Shown: positions 35,428 through 45,136, numbered from the stretch's first letter. The stretch is 64,000 bases of DNA from Algibacter sp. (GCF_029245835.1 NZ_JAQWOO010000037.1:23693-87692), one strand, 5' to 3'. Numbers and translations: made by a program. Notes: a model not told the origin generated them from the sequence alone.

Positions 35428-36708
35428 TTAATAAAATAGATTAGATTCCATGGTACGTTGGTTTATAGAGCTTTTAAAAACTTCTATCATACGTTTTGCT
35501 ATTCCTGTCCATCCAAAGTTTCGTCTTGCAAAACGAGCACCTTCTACAGAAAGCTCATTACGCATTTTAGGATACAATAAAGGCATAGCCATCATAGCTC
35601 CAAATTCTGTAGGTCTGTGTGGGTCTGCAAATAAAGCTTGATTTCCAAAATCAATTAAGTCGTAAAGTCCACCATGAACGGTTATCACACTTGGTGTTCC
35701 GCAAGCCATTGCTTCAATAGCTACCATACCAAAAGGTTCATACCTAGAAGGCATTACAAAAATATTTGCAGAACGATATACATTCGCTAAATCTTCATCT
35801 GCAATATAACTTTTCCATTTAATTTTATCCATAACTCCTAGTTCGGTTGCTAATTCTTTAAGTTTTGCAACACCCTGATCGTCTTGATCGGATTGATCAC
35901 TACCTATAGCAGCAACTAATCTTGCTTCAGGACAAAGTTCAAAAACGGTTGGTAACGCTCTTATTAAAAGATCATAGCCTTTATTATGAGCCATTCTGCC
36001 TAAAGTTAAAATATCTGTTGGTTGAATATCGTATTTAGAACGAATTCTATCATTTTCTTTTGAAGGTACCGGAAAAAATCGATTTTCATCAATCCCTGGT
36101 GGAATCATAGAACAGTTTTTTGGTAATACATCATACTGTTTGGTTAATAAATCAACCTGAGGTAAGGTTGTCGCAATAACATGATTACACATTTGGTAAA
36201 CAAAATATTCTTTCTGAATACGCTCCTTAAAGCGATAGGTTTTCTCCATGTCCTTTTCATCCATATCACTTCCCATGGTATGCTGTTTCCACCAACCTAC
36301 TGAATGTGGTGTATGAACATGCGAAACACCTAATTCTTCTGCTATTTTTTGACCTGCCCAACCTGCATCCCAATAATGAGAATAGACAACATCATATTTT
36401 TTACCTTCTTTTTTAATGGCCGCTAAACAATTAGTAACAAACTTTTTTAAGTGGTCGTGCATATCCTCTTTTCTGATGAATTTTTTACCACCAAAAGGAA
36501 TACGCCACACACTATTATTTTCGTTAACGTAATCATACTCGGGCTGATTTTCGAATTGCCTAGTTACTAAATCAACTTTTTTTCCAAGTCTGCTAAAACG
36601 CTCTGCGAGCTCTAAAACATAAACAACTTGACCACCTGTATCTGGTTTTCCGAATTCTGCATCTGCCCCTACATATCCATGTAGAGAAATCATTAATATT
36701 GACTTCAT
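35428..36708 (-). CDS. Sucrose-phosphate-synthase-like GT4 glycosyltransferase
   Basis: A 426-residue GT-B transferase. The N-terminal ISLHGYVGADAEFGKPDTGGQ and VYVLELAERF match the sucrose synthase/sucrose-phosphate synthase group (fructose-phosphate side). HTPHSVGWWK is in the acceptor half, and the C-terminal donor motif is MPSRYEPFGMVAIEAMACGTP (E-x7-E). It would make sucrose 6-phosphate from an NDP-glucose and fructose 6-phosphate. It is 6 bases downstream of the phosphatase-glycosidase fusion. A plain sucrose synthase is possible, but the phosphatase partner argues for the phosphate route. Confidence 0.84.
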   Translation of the reverse strand: MKSILMISLHGYVGADAEFGKPDTGGQVVYVLELAERFSRLGKKVDLVTRQFENQPEYDYVNENNSVWRIPFGGKKFIRKEDMHDHLKKFVTNCLAAIKKEGKKYDVVYSHYWDAGWAGQKIAEELGVSHVHTPHSVGWWKQHTMGSDMDEKDMEKTYRFKERIQKEYFVYQMCNHVIATTLPQVDLLTKQYDVLPKNCSMIPPGIDENRFFPVPSKENDRIRSKYDIQPTDILTLGRMAHNKGYDLLIRALPTVFELCPEARLVAAIGSDQSDQDDQGVAKLKELATELGVMDKIKWKSYIADEDLANVYRSANIFVMPSRYEPFGMVAIEAMACGTPSVITVHGGLYDLIDFGNQALFADPHRPTEFGAMMAMPLLYPKMRNELSVEGARFARRNFGWTGIAKRMIEVFKSSINQRTMESNLFY

Positions 36709-36714
36709 AGTTTT

Positions 36715-38799
36715 CTATTTTATAATTTTTAAATCATGACAAGCAGAAATATATTGTGCTGCCGACCATGCTTGATATGCTTTACCCATAGCTTTTCCTG
36801 TAATACCGTGAGCCCATTCTGTAAATTCCCATTCCTCTGTTAAACCTTCTTTATTGATTAAAGCTAATTTGTGTAATTCTGATATGGCTACATCTCTAAG
36901 CCCTAGTTTACTTATAAACTTAACCCAAAAGCCACCTACAAATGGCCAAATACCACCATTATGATAATGGTTTGGTAAATTCAATAAATTAACCGTATAA
37001 TAAGGTTTCCAATCTGGATCTCCTGGCGTAACCACCGGATATACATTTGAAACTGGGAAAGGATCATTAACACCAACACCCAACATAAACTTAAAAGTTT
37101 GGTGTGCTTTTTCGGCATCAACAGCGCCGTGTAGAAATGCTAAAACATTACCAAAAACATCACAACGCCAACTAAAATCAAATGGTGTAGTTTGCGCAAT
37201 TAAATAAGGTGTATCACCAAGCGTAAATTGGCGTTCTGCAAACGAAACGGATTGAAATAGTTTTTGCTGTGTTGAGGGCCAAAAATTTTGTAAAATCTCT
37301 TTTTTGATAACTTGAGACCATCTAATATATTCTCCAGCTTCTTCATAATTTCCAAGCATTTCCAACATTCTACCAAAACTCACATTGGCACGATACCATA
37401 ATATTTCATCATAAAGAATATTATAACTTCCCCCGAATAAATCGGTCCAATCTCCAGCTTCTGGTATTTCTAATAAAGCATCATTATTACTATCATGAGC
37501 CCCTAGCCATCGCATGGTTTCTTTTATGTCTGAAATATATTGACGAAGAAATTTAATATCCTTGGTTACATTAACATACTCATAAAATGCAATAACAACC
37601 CAAATACCACTATCTATTGAGCAAATTCCTCCCACTCCTGAATAATCTGCTACATTGTCTTTAATACGAACATTTGAAGGAATTTGTCCGTTACGAGAAA
37701 TGTGGTCAAACAAGGTTACTAATGTTTGTCGTTGGCATTTATGAATTTCCTCATCATGAATAAGTGGCAATGACCCAATAACGGTTATAGCCCCATCTCT
37801 TGCCCAAACACTATGGTAGTTTTCATCTGTACCATTGGGTATATTATCTTTTATAGAACACGCTGAAAAACCAAGCGGTGTAATATTCTTTTTTAATGCT
37901 TCAATAGCTTTATAATAGCCTTCGCGGATTAACGCTATTTTTTCATCTTCATCTTCCTCTGCGATATTATTTAATTCTTGTTGAATTATATAATCATCCG
38001 TGTGGTCTTTATTGTTTTCTACTAGAGCTTCTTCGGGTAAAATACCATAATAAATAAGTCCCTCAATAACTCCATCCCCGTATATACCTTCAGCATGATA
38101 AATTTGACGGTATTTTGTATATTTATATAACTCTTCATGTGCATTGGCTACAACGATACCTTTTATATCTTCCATATCAAACATAGCTGAATCATTTCCG
38201 CTATCTCCAGCAACTAATGCGTTGGTTGGGTTTAAATCAAGTTTCTTTAATAGCCATTGTAATGCGTTGCCTTTATTTGCCCATTTAGGAAGAATATCAA
38301 GATACTGCTCGCCAGAATAAACCACATTTATGTGCATATTCGCTTCCGCAAAATCTTTTTCTATACTTTCAATAAGTTCAGCGGTTGCATTATGGAAAAA
38401 GTAACTTCGTTTGTATGCATGTTGAAATTTTGAGGGCTGATCACTAATTGGGTGGTCTATATTTTGTATAATAGTTTCAACGGAATTTAAATCCCAACCC
38501 TCTTCTAATACATCATTAAACTCTTTTACTACCTCTTTTTTATTATAGTCATAAATATGAGTTCCCACACCAGAAATAATATAATCTGGTTTTGGCAATG
38601 TGCCTTTATTTATCAAATTGAGAACATCATCAATGAGGCGTCCTGTATTATAGGCAAGCTGAATATTATTATTTGGTTTGTAGGTCTTCCATATTTTTGG
38701 GAAGCTACTTTTATGGGTATTAAAATCTATTAGGGTGTTGTCAATGTCGAAAGAAAGAAGTTTTATATCTAATTGAATACTGTCCTTTGTTTTGCTCAT
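36715..38799 (-). CDS. Fused sucrose-phosphate phosphatase / GH100-like glycoside hydrolase
   Basis: A 694-residue two-domain protein. Residues about 10-255 form a HAD Cof-type sucrose-6-phosphatase (LLSFDIDNTLI as DxDxT, QLAYNTGR, DYIISGVGTHIYD, and GDSGNDSAMF). Residues about 285-690 form an (alpha/alpha)6 glycosidase with SVWARDGAITVIG, EIPEAGDWTDLFG and GGIWPFVGGFWVKF, resembling GH100 neutral invertases and amylo-glucosidases. The first domain would finish sucrose synthesis and the second could split sucrose. First gene of the cluster; the 300-base region upstream holds its promoter. Substrate of the second domain is inferred. Confidence 0.82.
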   Translation of the reverse strand: MSKTKDSIQLDIKLLSFDIDNTLIDFNTHKSSFPKIWKTYKPNNNIQLAYNTGRLIDDVLNLINKGTLPKPDYIISGVGTHIYDYNKKEVVKEFNDVLEEGWDLNSVETIIQNIDHPISDQPSKFQHAYKRSYFFHNATAELIESIEKDFAEANMHINVVYSGEQYLDILPKWANKGNALQWLLKKLDLNPTNALVAGDSGNDSAMFDMEDIKGIVVANAHEELYKYTKYRQIYHAEGIYGDGVIEGLIYYGILPEEALVENNKDHTDDYIIQQELNNIAEEDEDEKIALIREGYYKAIEALKKNITPLGFSACSIKDNIPNGTDENYHSVWARDGAITVIGSLPLIHDEEIHKCQRQTLVTLFDHISRNGQIPSNVRIKDNVADYSGVGGICSIDSGIWVVIAFYEYVNVTKDIKFLRQYISDIKETMRWLGAHDSNNDALLEIPEAGDWTDLFGGSYNILYDEILWYRANVSFGRMLEMLGNYEEAGEYIRWSQVIKKEILQNFWPSTQQKLFQSVSFAERQFTLGDTPYLIAQTTPFDFSWRCDVFGNVLAFLHGAVDAEKAHQTFKFMLGVGVNDPFPVSNVYPVVTPGDPDWKPYYTVNLLNLPNHYHNGGIWPFVGGFWVKFISKLGLRDVAISELHKLALINKEGLTEEWEFTEWAHGITGKAMGKAYQAWSAAQYISACHDLKIIK

Positions 38800-39057
38800 A
38801 AACGATTATAATTTTAAGGTTTTTTTCAGAATTAATGCCTGAATTACCGAGAAATTAAGCGTTTAAAATTTAACATCCAAGAAACAAAACGCAATTCTTA
38901 GAGGTATTTACAATGTGATAAATTGAAACTAATAGAATAAGAAATCAGAAAATATTAGCTTATATTTTAGGTATTTAATAATCTTCAAAAAACATGTTTT
39001 AGTTAATTTTTGTGTTATTTAGAAAATACTTTTTTTTATAATGTATGATTATTTGAC

Positions 39058-39088
39058 AAAAAAAGGGAGGCTACTAGCTTCCCTTTTT
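39058..39088 (-). terminator. Terminator after the MoxR/ChlI-like gene; otherwise empty intergenic region
   Basis: On the minus strand a GGGA-rich stem (39062-39069 with 39078-39085 region) is followed by a run of Ts, 16 bases after the ChlI-like stop. The remainder of 38800-39103 is AT-rich and shows no other structure that can be supported beyond the promoter expected for the leftward sucrose cluster. Confidence 0.75.
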
Positions 39089-39103
39089 CACATATACACT
39101 TAT

Positions 39104-40570
39104 TTATATACCACTTATAAAACTACCATAAGGGTCTTTAAATTGAATCCCTTCAGTAAATCTATGTTTACTTAATTGTTTATATTCTACTAATGCCCAA
39201 AGTACAAACTCTTTAACAAAATAACTATCCATTTTTTCTAAATTGGGTTGGAATTCTGCCAATAAATCATCTAAAGGCAAAATAGCATCTAACAAGGTTT
39301 TATATTCTTTATCTCGTAAATCATCTAATAGTTCAAACCCGTCTTTCTGATTAAAAAACCACGATATTACATCATCATAAGGTCCTTCTTCTTCTTGCTT
39401 TTGTAGTTTCCCAATCTTTGGGAAGAACTCTTCAAATAATTTTTTAACAGCTTCTCCTATTAAATTATAAGCGACAACTGCGGCGCCTTCTTGTTCGCCT
39501 TCATAAACCAACTCAACCTTTCCTGTTATGGCAGGAACAATCCCTACAAAATCAGATAACCTTAGTGTTGTTAAGGCATCTCCACTTATCAATGCACGTC
39601 GCTCAGCAGTGCTTAATAAATTTTCTAAGGCAGAAATACTTAAACGCGCACTTACGCCACTTTTAGCATCAATAAACTCACTTTCACGCGCTTCAAAAAC
39701 AATTTGCTCTAATAAATCTCTGGCTAAATCGGGTACTATTACAGATGCTTTTTGGCTTTCAACTAACTTTGCTTCTTGTTCTGTGATTCTTCTAGCCGTT
39801 TCAATATCCTCAGGATAATGTGTTAGAATTTGAGAACCAATTCTATCTTTTAATGGTGTTACTATACTTCCTCTGTTAGTATAATCCTCTGGATTTGCAG
39901 TAAATAAAAACTGAATATCTAAAGGCAACCTCAACTTAAAACCTCGAATTTGAATATCGCCTTCTTGTAAAATATTAAACAGTGCAACCTGAATTCTAGC
40001 TTGCAAGTCTGGCAATTCGTTAATTACAAAAATACAGCGATTCGCTCTTGGAATCATGCCGTAATGAATCACACGATCATCAGCATAACTCAATTTCAAA
40101 TTAGCCGCTTTAATGGGGTCTACATCTCCAATAATATCAGCAACCGTAACATCTGGTGTTGCTAGTTTTTCAGCAAAACGTTCACTTCTATGTATCCAAG
40201 AAATTGGAGTGTCATCACCTTTATCATTAATTAATTCTAAGGCATATCTAGAAATAGGTTGAAACGGGTCGTCGTTAATTTCAGAACCTTCAACAACTGG
40301 AATGTATTCATCCAATAAATTCAACATTAACCGTGCTAAACGCGTTTTTGCTTGCCCTCGTAATCCTAACAAATTAATATTATGTCGTGATAAAATAGCG
40401 CGTTCTAACTCTGGAATCACAGTGTTTTCATAACCATGTACACCTTCAAAAGTGGTTTCTTTATTTTTTATTTTTTTAATAAGGTTATCACGCAATTCAT
40501 CTTTAATGGATTTGCTTTTGTAATCTACCTCTTTTAGTTCACCTAAAGTTTTAATATTTTCTACTTTCAT
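39104..40570 (-). CDS. MoxR/ChlI-like AAA+ ATPase
   Basis: This AAA+ protein (488 aa from the start used) has Walker A GLRGQAKTRLAR and Walker B CIFVINELPDL, with the sensor region FLFTANPEDYTNRGSIVTPLKDRIGS, matching the magnesium-chelatase I/MoxR group. Paired with the vWA gene just upstream, it probably acts as a MoxR-vWA chaperone that inserts a cofactor or matures a protein complex. No chlorophyll genes are present. An in-frame ATG at 40645 would overlap the vWA gene by 44 bases; the ATG at 40570 (MKVENIKTLG) gives a clean 31-base gap and is preferred. A target near the cbb3 cluster is possible but not shown. Confidence 0.82.
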   Translation of the reverse strand: MKVENIKTLGELKEVDYKSKSIKDELRDNLIKKIKNKETTFEGVHGYENTVIPELERAILSRHNINLLGLRGQAKTRLARLMLNLLDEYIPVVEGSEINDDPFQPISRYALELINDKGDDTPISWIHRSERFAEKLATPDVTVADIIGDVDPIKAANLKLSYADDRVIHYGMIPRANRCIFVINELPDLQARIQVALFNILQEGDIQIRGFKLRLPLDIQFLFTANPEDYTNRGSIVTPLKDRIGSQILTHYPEDIETARRITEQEAKLVESQKASVIVPDLARDLLEQIVFEARESEFIDAKSGVSARLSISALENLLSTAERRALISGDALTTLRLSDFVGIVPAITGKVELVYEGEQEGAAVVAYNLIGEAVKKLFEEFFPKIGKLQKQEEEGPYDDVISWFFNQKDGFELLDDLRDKEYKTLLDAILPLDDLLAEFQPNLEKMDSYFVKEFVLWALVEYKQLSKHRFTEGIQFKDPYGSFISGI

Positions 40571-40601
40571 ATTTTTTTTGCTTTTGGCTATAAGCGTTTT
40601 T

Positions 40602-41729
40602 TTAGCCTCTAATTCTTTTTTTTCTATTTGTTTCGTAATCTTCAAAAATCATTTCCCCTAGTCCTTTTAATCCTGTGTAAAATGCTTTTCCTTGATTTGC
40701 TTGAGTAAATGCTCTAACAAATTGCATGAGATAACTATCTTGAGCAATCATAAAGGTTGTTATCGGGATGTGTAATTTTCTAGCTTGTTGTGCCATCATG
40801 TAGCACTTATTAACAATATGCGTATCTAAACCATTACTGTTTTTATAATACTGTCCGTCTGGCAAACGCAAACAACTTGGTTTTCCATCGGTTATCATAA
40901 ATATTTGCTTGTTCGTGTTGCGCTTACGCCTTAATAAATCCATTGCTAATTGCAACCCTGCAACAGTATTTGTGTGATATGGTCCAACTTTTAAATACGG
41001 CAAATCTTTAATTTCAATTTGCCAAGCGTCGTTACCAAAAACTAGAATATCTAAAGTGTCTTTTGGGTATCTGGTAGTAATTAATTCTGCGAGTGCCATG
41101 GCTACTTTTTTGGCAGGCGTTATTCTATCTTCACCATAAAGAATCATACTATGGCTAATATCAATCATTAACACCGTGCTCATTTGAGATTTATGCAAGG
41201 TTTCTTCAACCACTAAATCATCTTCAGATAATGTAAAATCTCCAATACCATGATTGATTTGAGCATTTTTCAAACTTTCAGTCATCGATACTTTATCTAA
41301 GGCATCACCAAATTGATAGTTTCTAAAATCTCCAGTGTGCTCATCGCCTATTCCTGGACTTTTACTTTTATGATTGCCTTGTCCACTGCGTTTTATTTTT
41401 CCAAAAATATGATCTAAAGCTTGCTGGCGAATAGCGCGTTCTGTTTTTGCAGTAATTGCCAAAGCACCGTTTCCGTCAGGGTCAATTTCTTCCTGTAAAT
41501 AGCCTTTTAGTTTTAAATCTTCTATAAAATCTTCTATAGTATAGTCTGGCGTAGTAAGCTTGTATTCCTTATCTAATTCTCGTAACCAATCAATAGCCTC
41601 ATCAAAGTCTCCAGAAGTGTGTGTAATGAGCTCCTTAAAAACTTCAAAAAGTTTGTCGAAAGGAGATTTAAAAGGGGCTTCATATTTTTTAAAAATAAAG
41701 CCTTTCCTAAAATTTTTATCGTTTTTCAT
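40602..41729 (-). CDS. vWA-domain protein, partner of the MoxR/ChlI-like ATPase
   Basis: A 375-residue protein with a von Willebrand A domain in its C-terminal half: the MIDAS motif is TVLMIDISHSM (DxSxS), with a conserved threonine later and TDGKPS near ITDGKPSCLRL. The N-terminal part is helical and charged. It is immediately upstream of the AAA+ gene and very likely co-transcribed. A longer frame begins at an ATG at 41777, but a strong palindrome lies between that ATG and the one at 41729 (MKNDKNFRKG), so the shorter form is chosen. Confidence 0.82.
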   Translation of the reverse strand: MKNDKNFRKGFIFKKYEAPFKSPFDKLFEVFKELITHTSGDFDEAIDWLRELDKEYKLTTPDYTIEDFIEDLKLKGYLQEEIDPDGNGALAITAKTERAIRQQALDHIFGKIKRSGQGNHKSKSPGIGDEHTGDFRNYQFGDALDKVSMTESLKNAQINHGIGDFTLSEDDLVVEETLHKSQMSTVLMIDISHSMILYGEDRITPAKKVAMALAELITTRYPKDTLDILVFGNDAWQIEIKDLPYLKVGPYHTNTVAGLQLAMDLLRRKRNTNKQIFMITDGKPSCLRLPDGQYYKNSNGLDTHIVNKCYMMAQQARKLHIPITTFMIAQDSYLMQFVRAFTQANQGKAFYTGLKGLGEMIFEDYETNRKKRIRG

Positions 41730-41733
41730 AGCT

Positions 41734-41758
41734 CTATAAAAATACTGTATTTTTATAG
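41734..41758. promoter_or_regulatory. Palindrome immediately upstream of the vWA gene
   Basis: CTATAAAAATA and TATTTTTATAG (arms of 11 bp, 3-nt centre) form a perfect inverted repeat ending 4 bases before the preferred start codon. The symmetry could be a repressor site over the promoter, or an AU-rich leader hairpin controlling translation. Confidence 0.6.
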
Positions 41759-41817
41759 AAAAAATGAATCTTAACAATTAGATTTATTTATGGGGGAAAA
41801 GTAATTTTAGATGACTA

Positions 41818-42495
41818 TTATTCTACACGCTTTAAGCCATTAAAATCTTCGATCTTAATAAACTTTCCAATGGTAGATATTAAACCCTCTTTTTTAAATT
41901 GAGAAAGCACACGAATGGCAGACTCGGTTGCTGTTCCTACTATACTAGCATAATCTTCACGAGATAAAAGCACACTAAGTGTTCCATCAGGATTTACACC
42001 AAAACTATCATGAATATACATTAATGTTTCTGCTAAACGCTGGCGAACCGATTTCTGAGCCATATTAACAATAACATCGTCAGCTTCTTTTAAATCATTA
42101 GCCATTTCTTTTAACACATCAAATGAGAATTTTGGATTTTTTTGAAGATCTGCAATTATTTCGGTTTTTGGAATAAAACAAACTTCCATATCATTTAGTG
42201 CTGTAGCTTGTAAATTAGAACTCGCGTCGCTAATTAAAGAACGTTGCCCTAATAATTGGCCTTTAACAACCATTTTTACAATCTGGTCTTTCCCGTTTTC
42301 ACTTAGCTTGGATAGTTTACAAATACCATCTTTAACACAATAAACCCCATTAAGCACATCTCCTTCTTCAAAAATAACGGTGCCTTTTTTAATGATTTTT
42401 GATGTTTTACAAGACGAAATTCGCATTAACTCACTTTTAGTCAATGATTTAAGCGAGTTAAACTGTTTAATAATGCATTGTTCACATTTTGCCAT
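41818..42495 (-). CDS. Crp/Fnr-family regulator
   Basis: A 225-residue protein with an N-terminal cyclic-nucleotide-binding-type beta-roll (about 25-140), a dimer helix, and a C-terminal winged HTH (about 160-220). The recognition helix contains TATESAIRVLSQF with the Glu and Arg that in the family contact the TGA half-site. Cysteines C4 and C7 (MAKCEQC) plus C29 and others in the N-terminal domain make a labile Fe-S cluster or redox sensing possible, but spacing differs from E. coli FNR. It neighbours ccoI divergently across one activator box and is the only Crp/Fnr gene in the window, so it is the best candidate to control the hyp/hox/cco promoters. Confidence 0.9.
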   Translation of the reverse strand: MAKCEQCIIKQFNSLKSLTKSELMRISSCKTSKIIKKGTVIFEEGDVLNGVYCVKDGICKLSKLSENGKDQIVKMVVKGQLLGQRSLISDASSNLQATALNDMEVCFIPKTEIIADLQKNPKFSFDVLKEMANDLKEADDVIVNMAQKSVRQRLAETLMYIHDSFGVNPDGTLSVLLSREDYASIVGTATESAIRVLSQFKKEGLISTIGKFIKIEDFNGLKRVE

Positions 42496-42532
42496 ACCTC
42501 AAGCTTTTTAAGATTGTAAAAATAAATAAAAC

Positions 42533-42576
42533 ATGACAGATATCATATTTTAAAGACACTTGTTTTGAGACTTTTG
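42533..42576 (+). promoter_or_regulatory. ccoI promoter with Crp/Fnr-type box
   Basis: The box ATGACAGATATCAT (42533-42546, TGA-N6-TCA core) is followed at the standard 29.5-bp spacing by GACTTTTG (42569-42576, one mismatch to TAnnTTTG). A perfect TATATTTG exists at 42584-42591, so the true -7 element may be that one with non-standard spacing. Toward the divergent crp/fnr gene no -7 element is found at the mirrored position; box occupancy may instead affect that promoter by overlap. Confidence 0.6.
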
Positions 42577-42607
42577 CTTTAGGTATATTTGAGCAAATAA
42601 AAATGAA

Positions 42608-42697
42608 ATGAGTCAACTATTAATTTTGATTCCATCTAAGCATTCTATTGACGAATGGCATCTGTCAGATTATAAACGTATAAAATCCTCCAGATGA
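42608..42697 (+). CDS. Small leader ORF coupled to ccoI
   Basis: A 29-codon frame, MSQLLILIPSKHSIDEWH onward, ends with a TGA that overlaps the ccoI start codon (ATGA at 42694-42697), the usual sign of translational coupling. No known small protein is recognised. Its basic C terminus and hydrophobic start do not suggest a stable fold. It may be a leader peptide or chance. Confidence 0.35.
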   Translation: MSQLLILIPSKHSIDEWHLSDYKRIKSSR

Positions 42698-45069
42698 AAC
42701 ACAAATCATGTTTCCACTGCGGGTTAGATGCATCGTCTTCTGAAATTAAATACGATGAAAAGTCGTTTTGTTGTAACGGTTGTAAAACTGTTTACGAAAT
42801 TTTTTCTGCAAACGATTTAACTTGTTACTACGATTTGCAAAATGCACCTGGAGCAACTCCAAAAGAAATTGAAGGTAAGTACAATTTTTTAGACAATGCT
42901 AAAATTGTAGAAGGGCTATTAGAATTTGACGATGAAAAAACGCAAATTGTAACACTTTACATCCCTCATATTCACTGTAGTTCCTGTATTTGGATTCTTG
43001 AAAACCTCAATAAATTAGATCCCTCCATAAGTACATCAATCGTTAATTTTGGAAAGAAAACGGTTAGAGTGTCTTATAACACTAATAATTTTTCTATAAA
43101 GGCATTAGTCAAACTTTTAAGTAGTATTGGCTACGAACCTTTTATTAGTTTAGACGATTATAGCGTTGGTAAAAAGCATGTAGATAGATCCTTGATTTAT
43201 AAGCTGGGAGTTGCTGGATTTGCCTTTGGAAATATTATGTTTTTGTCATTCCCTGAGTACTTTCAAGTGCATGGCTTTTGGATAGAACAATATGCCCCTG
43301 TTTTTAGATGGATCATGTTCGCTTTTTCATTACCTGTTGTTTTCTACTCAGCCCAAGATTATTTTATTTCAGCGTATAAAGGACTGCGCTCAAAAATGTT
43401 AAATATAGATGTCCCCATTGCTTTGGGCGCTGCGGTTTTGTTTATAAGAAGTACTGCTGAAATAATTTTAGATATTGGCACAGGCTTTTTTGATAGTTTG
43501 TCTGGGCTTATTTTCTTTTTATTGCTTGGGAAGTTTTTTCAACAGAAAACCTATACGTTTTTATCTTTTGAACGGGATTACAAATCTTATTTCCCTATTG
43601 GAATTACGAAGATTTTTTCTGATAATTCTGAAGCGTCCATTCAAGTTTATGATATTGAAAAAGGGGATAGACTTTTGATTAGAAATGAAGAATTGATTCC
43701 TGTAGATTGTATTCTAATAAAAGGACATGCACGCATTGATTATAGTTTTGTAACAGGAGAATCTGAAGCGGTTTCAAAACAATCTGGCGATAAATTATTT
43801 GCTGGAGGGAAACAGCTAAATGGTAGTATTGAAGTTGATGTTTTAAAAACCGTTGAACAAAGTTACTTAACCCAACTTTGGAGTAACGATGTGTTTAGTA
43901 AAAATAAAGAAGATGGTTTTACAACACTAACCAATGCTATTAGTAAGCGTTTTACTATGGCTGTTTTAAGCATCGCTATGGTGGCAACAACGTTTTGGCT
44001 ATTTACAGATACCTCTAAAGCTTTAAATGTATTTACCTCAGTACTTATTATTGCTTGCCCTTGCGCTATTGCTTTGGCGGCTCCGTTTACATTTGGGAAT
44101 ATGTTACGCATTTTTGGAAAGCTAAAATTCTATGCTAAAAACGCTTCGGTTATTGAACAATTAGCAGCTATTGACACCATTATTTTTGATAAAACAGGAA
44201 CGATTACTGCCAATAAAAAAACGGCTATTGAATATGATGGCTTACAACTTTCTGACGATGAAGAATCGCTTTTAAAAAGTACATTACGAAACTCCAATCA
44301 CCCTTTGAGTAGGTCGTTATATTCACTTTTGAATGAAAATGAGATTGTGACTTTAGATAATTATGAAGAACATATTGGCGAAGGTATTGCTGCAAAACAC
44401 AATCAAAAGTCTATAAGAATTGGTTCTGCGCCTTTTGTAGGTTACACCTCTGAAACCGCTTCATTAAATACAGCTGTTTATGTAAGTGCTAACAACCAAT
44501 ACAAAGGTAAGTTTACCTTTTATAATAGATATAGAAAAGGGCTTTCAAAATTATTTAATACACTTAAAAAACAGTATGATTTGGTGATTTTATCTGGTGA
44601 TAATTCGGGTGAAAAAGAAAATTTAACTAAATTACTACCGGCTAAAACCAAATTGTTTTTTAATCAGAAACCAGAAGATAAATTGGAATACATAAAACAT
44701 CATCAAAACTCTGGGGCGAAAGTATTGATGATTGGTGACGGATTGAATGATGCTGGAGCTTTAGCACAAAGTAATGTTGGGATTGCTATTTCTGAGAATG
44801 TAAATGTATTTTCCCCAGCCTGTGATGCGATTTTGGATGCTACAAAATTTAATAAGTTGCATCATTTTATAACCGCTTCAAAATCTGCTATAAGAATTAT
44901 TAAATGGAGTTTTGCACTATCGTTTGTTTATAATATTATTGGGCTTTATTTTGCGGTTACTGGACAATTAGAACCTGTAGTTGCTGCCATTTTAATGCCT
45001 TTAAGTTCTATTAGTATTGTAGTTTTTACTACGATTTGTACTAATGTTTTGGGACGAAAATTGAAGTAG
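42694..45069 (+). CDS. ccoI: CcoI, copper P1B-type ATPase for cbb3 oxidase assembly
   Basis: A 791-residue heavy-metal P-type ATPase that exports copper for maturation of the cbb3 oxidase. It has an N-terminal Cys-rich metal-binding region (CFHCG then FCCNGCK), an HMA-like segment with HCSSCIW (about residue 94), eight membrane helices, the transport motif CPCAIALAAPF, the phosphorylation motif DKTGTIT and GDGLNDAGAL. The N-terminal extension and CPC motif identify the CcoI/FixI subgroup. It heads the cco cluster, separated from ccoS by a repeat element and a further promoter. Confidence 0.94.
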   Translation: MKHKSCFHCGLDASSSEIKYDEKSFCCNGCKTVYEIFSANDLTCYYDLQNAPGATPKEIEGKYNFLDNAKIVEGLLEFDDEKTQIVTLYIPHIHCSSCIWILENLNKLDPSISTSIVNFGKKTVRVSYNTNNFSIKALVKLLSSIGYEPFISLDDYSVGKKHVDRSLIYKLGVAGFAFGNIMFLSFPEYFQVHGFWIEQYAPVFRWIMFAFSLPVVFYSAQDYFISAYKGLRSKMLNIDVPIALGAAVLFIRSTAEIILDIGTGFFDSLSGLIFFLLLGKFFQQKTYTFLSFERDYKSYFPIGITKIFSDNSEASIQVYDIEKGDRLLIRNEELIPVDCILIKGHARIDYSFVTGESEAVSKQSGDKLFAGGKQLNGSIEVDVLKTVEQSYLTQLWSNDVFSKNKEDGFTTLTNAISKRFTMAVLSIAMVATTFWLFTDTSKALNVFTSVLIIACPCAIALAAPFTFGNMLRIFGKLKFYAKNASVIEQLAAIDTIIFDKTGTITANKKTAIEYDGLQLSDDEESLLKSTLRNSNHPLSRSLYSLLNENEIVTLDNYEEHIGEGIAAKHNQKSIRIGSAPFVGYTSETASLNTAVYVSANNQYKGKFTFYNRYRKGLSKLFNTLKKQYDLVILSGDNSGEKENLTKLLPAKTKLFFNQKPEDKLEYIKHHQNSGAKVLMIGDGLNDAGALAQSNVGIAISENVNVFSPACDAILDATKFNKLHHFITASKSAIRIIKWSFALSFVYNIIGLYFAVTGQLEPVVAAILMPLSSISIVVFTTICTNVLGRKLK

Positions 45070-45136
45070 ATTATTACGCGGAGATTTAACAAAGGCCCAT
45101 AGAGATAAGATGGAAAACTGAATTGGGCTGATGGGT

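Noticed and set aside
42503..42510. Mirrored -7 element for the crp/fnr gene from the same box
   Set aside because: The mirrored position reads TAAAAAGC, which lacks the TTTG half, so bidirectional activation is not supported here.
42584..42591. Perfect TATATTTG as the certain ccoI -7 element
   Set aside because: It lies 15 bp beyond the spacing seen at the other promoters; GACTTTTG at 42569 fits the spacing, so neither can be called with certainty.
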